Shown here piece by piece: positions 6,886 through 8,193 of a stretch of 8,193 nucleotides of DNA. A program made the position numbers and the translations under genes. How positions within the stretch are numbered: the stretch's first letter is position 1; every line of letters begins with the position of its first letter. The notes under the pieces were generated by a model, which was given only the letters and a program-made list of their open reading frames with translations, had not been told where the DNA came from and did not search any database. Source of the stretch: DATILI01 sp035476635 (GTDB taxonomy: Bacteria; Pseudomonadota; Gammaproteobacteria; Burkholderiales; Burkholderiaceae_C); contig DATILI010000009.1 in the NCBI GenBank assembly GCA_035476635.1, forward strand, positions 1 to 8,193, given 5' to 3'.

Positions 6886-7731
6886 ATGACATCAGCAACC
6901 ATCCGCCTCTTTCTGGTTCACGGCGATCCAAAGCGCCTGCGTGTTGCTGAGCTCTCGAATTGGACCGGTAAGGCCGTTTCGGGCCCGAGAACTGAGTTTG
7001 AGGGCGTCCTTGGGCGCGACGAATGTGGAAACTCCGGCATCTATCTGCTGACTGGTACTGATCCTGAATCTGGCAAGCCGGCCATCTACATCGGCGAAGC
7101 AGAGTGCATCCGAGATCGCGTCAAGAGCCACAACGAAAAGGACTTCTGGAACCAGATCACCTTCTTTGTGAGTAAGGACGAAAACCTCACGAAGGCTCAT
7201 ATTAGATACTTGGAAGGCAAGCTCCTCGAACAAGCAAAGTCGGCTGGTCGGGCAGTCGTAACGAACAGTCAGGCGAGTGGATCGAAGCTTCCCGAGTCAG
7301 ACCGTGCGGAGATGGAGGTCTTCCTTGAGAAGATGAGTCAGCTCCTCCCGGTCCTGGGCATTGACCTTCTCGTCCCCATGGCAGGGTCGACAACCAGCGC
7401 TCCTATCAGCAGGCTGCTCTATTGTGAAATAAAAGGACTGAAGGCGACCGGGTTCAGGAGTCCAAATGGCTTTCTGGTGCAGAAGGCCTCAGAAGCTGTC
7501 GCGTCGGAGCGCCCGTCTTCGGAGAAATGGCCATGGACCCGGAATCTTCGACAGAAGCTCAAGGATGACGGCGTGCTTGAGGTGAAAGGCGATCGCTTGG
7601 TATTCGTCAAAGATATGGAGTTTGCTAGCCCCAGCGCCGCCGCTGCGGTCATACACGGTGGTCATGCCAACGGTCTCACGGCTTGGAAAGATGCCAATGG
7701 CAGAACGCTCAAGGAGCTGGAGGTCGTCTAA
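6886..7731 (+). CDS. GIY-YIG nuclease family protein with C-terminal DUF4357
   Basis: A 281-residue two-domain protein. The GIY-YIG nuclease core is clear: GIYLLTG (51-57), YIGEAECIRDRVKSH (68-82) with the conserved Arg and His, an ITFFVSKD strand, the catalytic-type Glu in YLEGKLL (108-114) and a following VTNSQ (125-129). The C-terminus (about 245-280: SPSAAAAVIHGGHANGLTAWKDANGRTLKEL) matches DUF4357, a small domain often found in restriction and other DNA-handling proteins. All key nuclease residues appear intact, so a DNA-cleaving role is plausible, whether in defence, repair or mobile-element biology. The target is unknown. The start ATG 6886 has only a weak GGCGAG upstream. The TAA stop lies inside an attC-like sequence, as is usual for genes in integron cassettes. 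GC is lower than in the left half of the window. Confidence 0.88.
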   Translation: MTSATIRLFLVHGDPKRLRVAELSNWTGKAVSGPRTEFEGVLGRDECGNSGIYLLTGTDPESGKPAIYIGEAECIRDRVKSHNEKDFWNQITFFVSKDENLTKAHIRYLEGKLLEQAKSAGRAVVTNSQASGSKLPESDRAEMEVFLEKMSQLLPVLGIDLLVPMAGSTTSAPISRLLYCEIKGLKATGFRSPNGFLVQKASEAVASERPSSEKWPWTRNLRQKLKDDGVLEVKGDRLVFVKDMEFASPSAAAAVIHGGHANGLTAWKDANGRTLKELEVV

Positions 7732-7773
7732 CAAGCGGTTCGCGGGTGCACCCCTCAACCTAGGCGTTGAGGC
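7726..7773 (+). other. attC-like integron recombination site (short, imperfect)
   Basis: The left arm GTCTAAC (7726-7732) fits the attC R'' consensus and contains the stop codon of the nuclease gene. It is followed by AAGCGGTT, as in many attC sites. The right end reads GTTGAGGC (7766-7773), which is a normal R' GTTAGGC with one extra G, and pairs with the left arm if that G is bulged. Inside, GGTT (7737-7740) pairs with AACC (7757-7760), and GGGTGCACCC (7744-7753) is a perfect central palindrome. The unpaired gaps are nearly symmetric: 4 and 5 bases outside, 3 and 3 inside. At 48 bp it is shorter than the usual 57 or more, so it may be degenerate. A competing 7-bp hairpin (7753-7759 with 7766-7772) is also possible. 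Confidence 0.5.
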
Positions 7774-7866
7774 TGTAAAAACTCCCCCCTGTTCCTCACC
7801 GGCCGCGCTAAACAGCTTGAAGTGGCGCCCGCACCCGGGAGCTCCTGGCCACGACCTGCAGGCGCC

Positions 7867-7909
7867 TGAACCCCAAGGGCGACTGTTTCACTGTAGAGCC
7901 TTTGGTTCA
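7867..7909 (+). repeat. Imperfect inverted repeat in the lipoprotein leader
   Basis: TGAACC (7867-7872) pairs with GGTTCA (7904-7909), and AAGG (7875-7878) pairs with CCTT (7899-7902), leaving a small internal loop and a terminal loop of about 20 bases that contains ACTGT twice. It lies 23 bases before the ribosome binding site of the lipoprotein gene. It could be a leader RNA hairpin or an operator. There is no T-run, so it is not an ordinary terminator. Confidence 0.4.
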
Positions 7910-7931
7910 ACGACAATGGGTGCCCCAGACG

Positions 7932-7937
7932 AAGGAG
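7932..7937 (+). promoter_or_regulatory. Ribosome binding site of the lipoprotein gene
   Basis: AAGGAG with a 6-base spacer before ATG 7944 is the strongest Shine-Dalgarno in the right part of the window. It fixes the start of the truncated last gene, which is too short within the window to be obvious by length. Confidence 0.75.
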
Positions 7938-7943
7938 AGAGCT

Positions 7944-8193
7944 ATGCGCAGCACGTTGCCGTCACTGCTGGTTGTCATTCTGTCGGCTTGCTCCACGACA
8001 ATCCCAACGTCACCCGAAGCTTCGATGCAGGAGGTTGCCGCTGCCACAGACGAGTGGCGTGCAGCCTACGATAGTCGCAATCCAAAGCGCATCACCGAGC
8101 TGTACGCGCCAGACGGCGTCCTCTGGGGAACAAATCTGAAGGCGATTGCCACCACGCCCGCCACTGTCGCAGAGTACTTCAAGGATGCTCCCG
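7944..8193 (+). CDS. SnoaL/DUF4440-like lipoprotein, N-terminal part (3' truncated)
   Basis: An open frame of 83 codons from ATG 7944 runs off the window. The start MRSTLPSLLVVILSACSTT is a lipoprotein signal, with lipobox LSAC and lipidated Cys16. The next residues (STTIPTSPEA) form a linker; the second residue after Cys is Thr, not Asp, so outer-membrane sorting is expected. From about residue 28 (MQEVAAATDEWRAAYDSRNPKRITELYAPDGVLWGTNLKAI) the sequence has the first helices and strand of the NTF2-like SnoaL/DUF4440 fold. In it, a helix with W and Y precedes LYAPDGVLWGT. Proteins of this kind are often annotated as SgcJ/EcaC family; their reaction is usually unknown. The visible part is intact. 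It begins about 170 bp after the attC-like site and could be the gene of the next cassette. Confidence 0.8.
   Translation, partial: MRSTLPSLLVVILSACSTTIPTSPEASMQEVAAATDEWRAAYDSRNPKRITELYAPDGVLWGTNLKAIATTPATVAEYFKDAP

Noticed and set aside
7622..8074. Open frame of 150 codons overlapping the nuclease end and the lipoprotein start
   Set aside because: It crosses the attC-like site, has no family resemblance, and conflicts with two better genes that have domain motifs and a ribosome binding site.

Overview
The window looks like a stretch of chromosome from a high-GC betaproteobacterium. Burkholderiales, perhaps a Comamonadaceae-type organism, is my guess from the style of the chemoreceptor tail and the adjoining DUF1800/DUF1501 pair. 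No rRNA, tRNA, CRISPR array, transposase or integrase gene is visible.

Left part (1-2820, + strand, high GC): the last 76 codons of a methyl-accepting chemotaxis protein, then a tight two-gene unit encoding a DUF1800 protein and a Tat-exported DUF1501 protein. The two overlap functionally: the ribosome binding site of the second lies on the stop codon of the first. A 153-bp gap (2821-2973), in which I see no convincing terminator, separates this unit from a convergent gene.

Middle (2974-4566, - strand, high GC): a 530-residue exported membrane protein with a large periplasmic part, followed by a membrane block ending in a DUF805-like segment. Its start faces a 213-bp divergent intergenic region (4567-4779).

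Right part (4780-7731, + strand, visibly lower GC than the left half): five short genes packed head to tail. They are an AhpD/carboxymuconolactone-decarboxylase-like protein lacking the usual CxxC, a tail-anchored protein of unknown function, a three-helix membrane protein with a bacterial PH-like tail, an SRPBCC-fold protein, and a GIY-YIG nuclease with a DUF4357 tail. Two near-identical direct repeats, each with a perfect 6-bp stem, sit just before the first and the fourth of these genes and bracket the first three. The stop codon of the nuclease gene lies inside a 48-bp sequence with the symmetry of an integron attC site. After it comes a 170-bp leader with a hairpin and the start of a small lipoprotein of the SnoaL/DUF4440 type, cut by the window edge.

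The packing, common orientation, lower GC, small accessory-type proteins and attC-like end suggest that 4.7-8.2 kb is an acquired region, possibly a sedentary integron cassette array or its remnant. That is an inference resting mainly on one attC-like site; no integrase gene is visible here. The left part and the minus-strand gene look like ordinary host chromosome.
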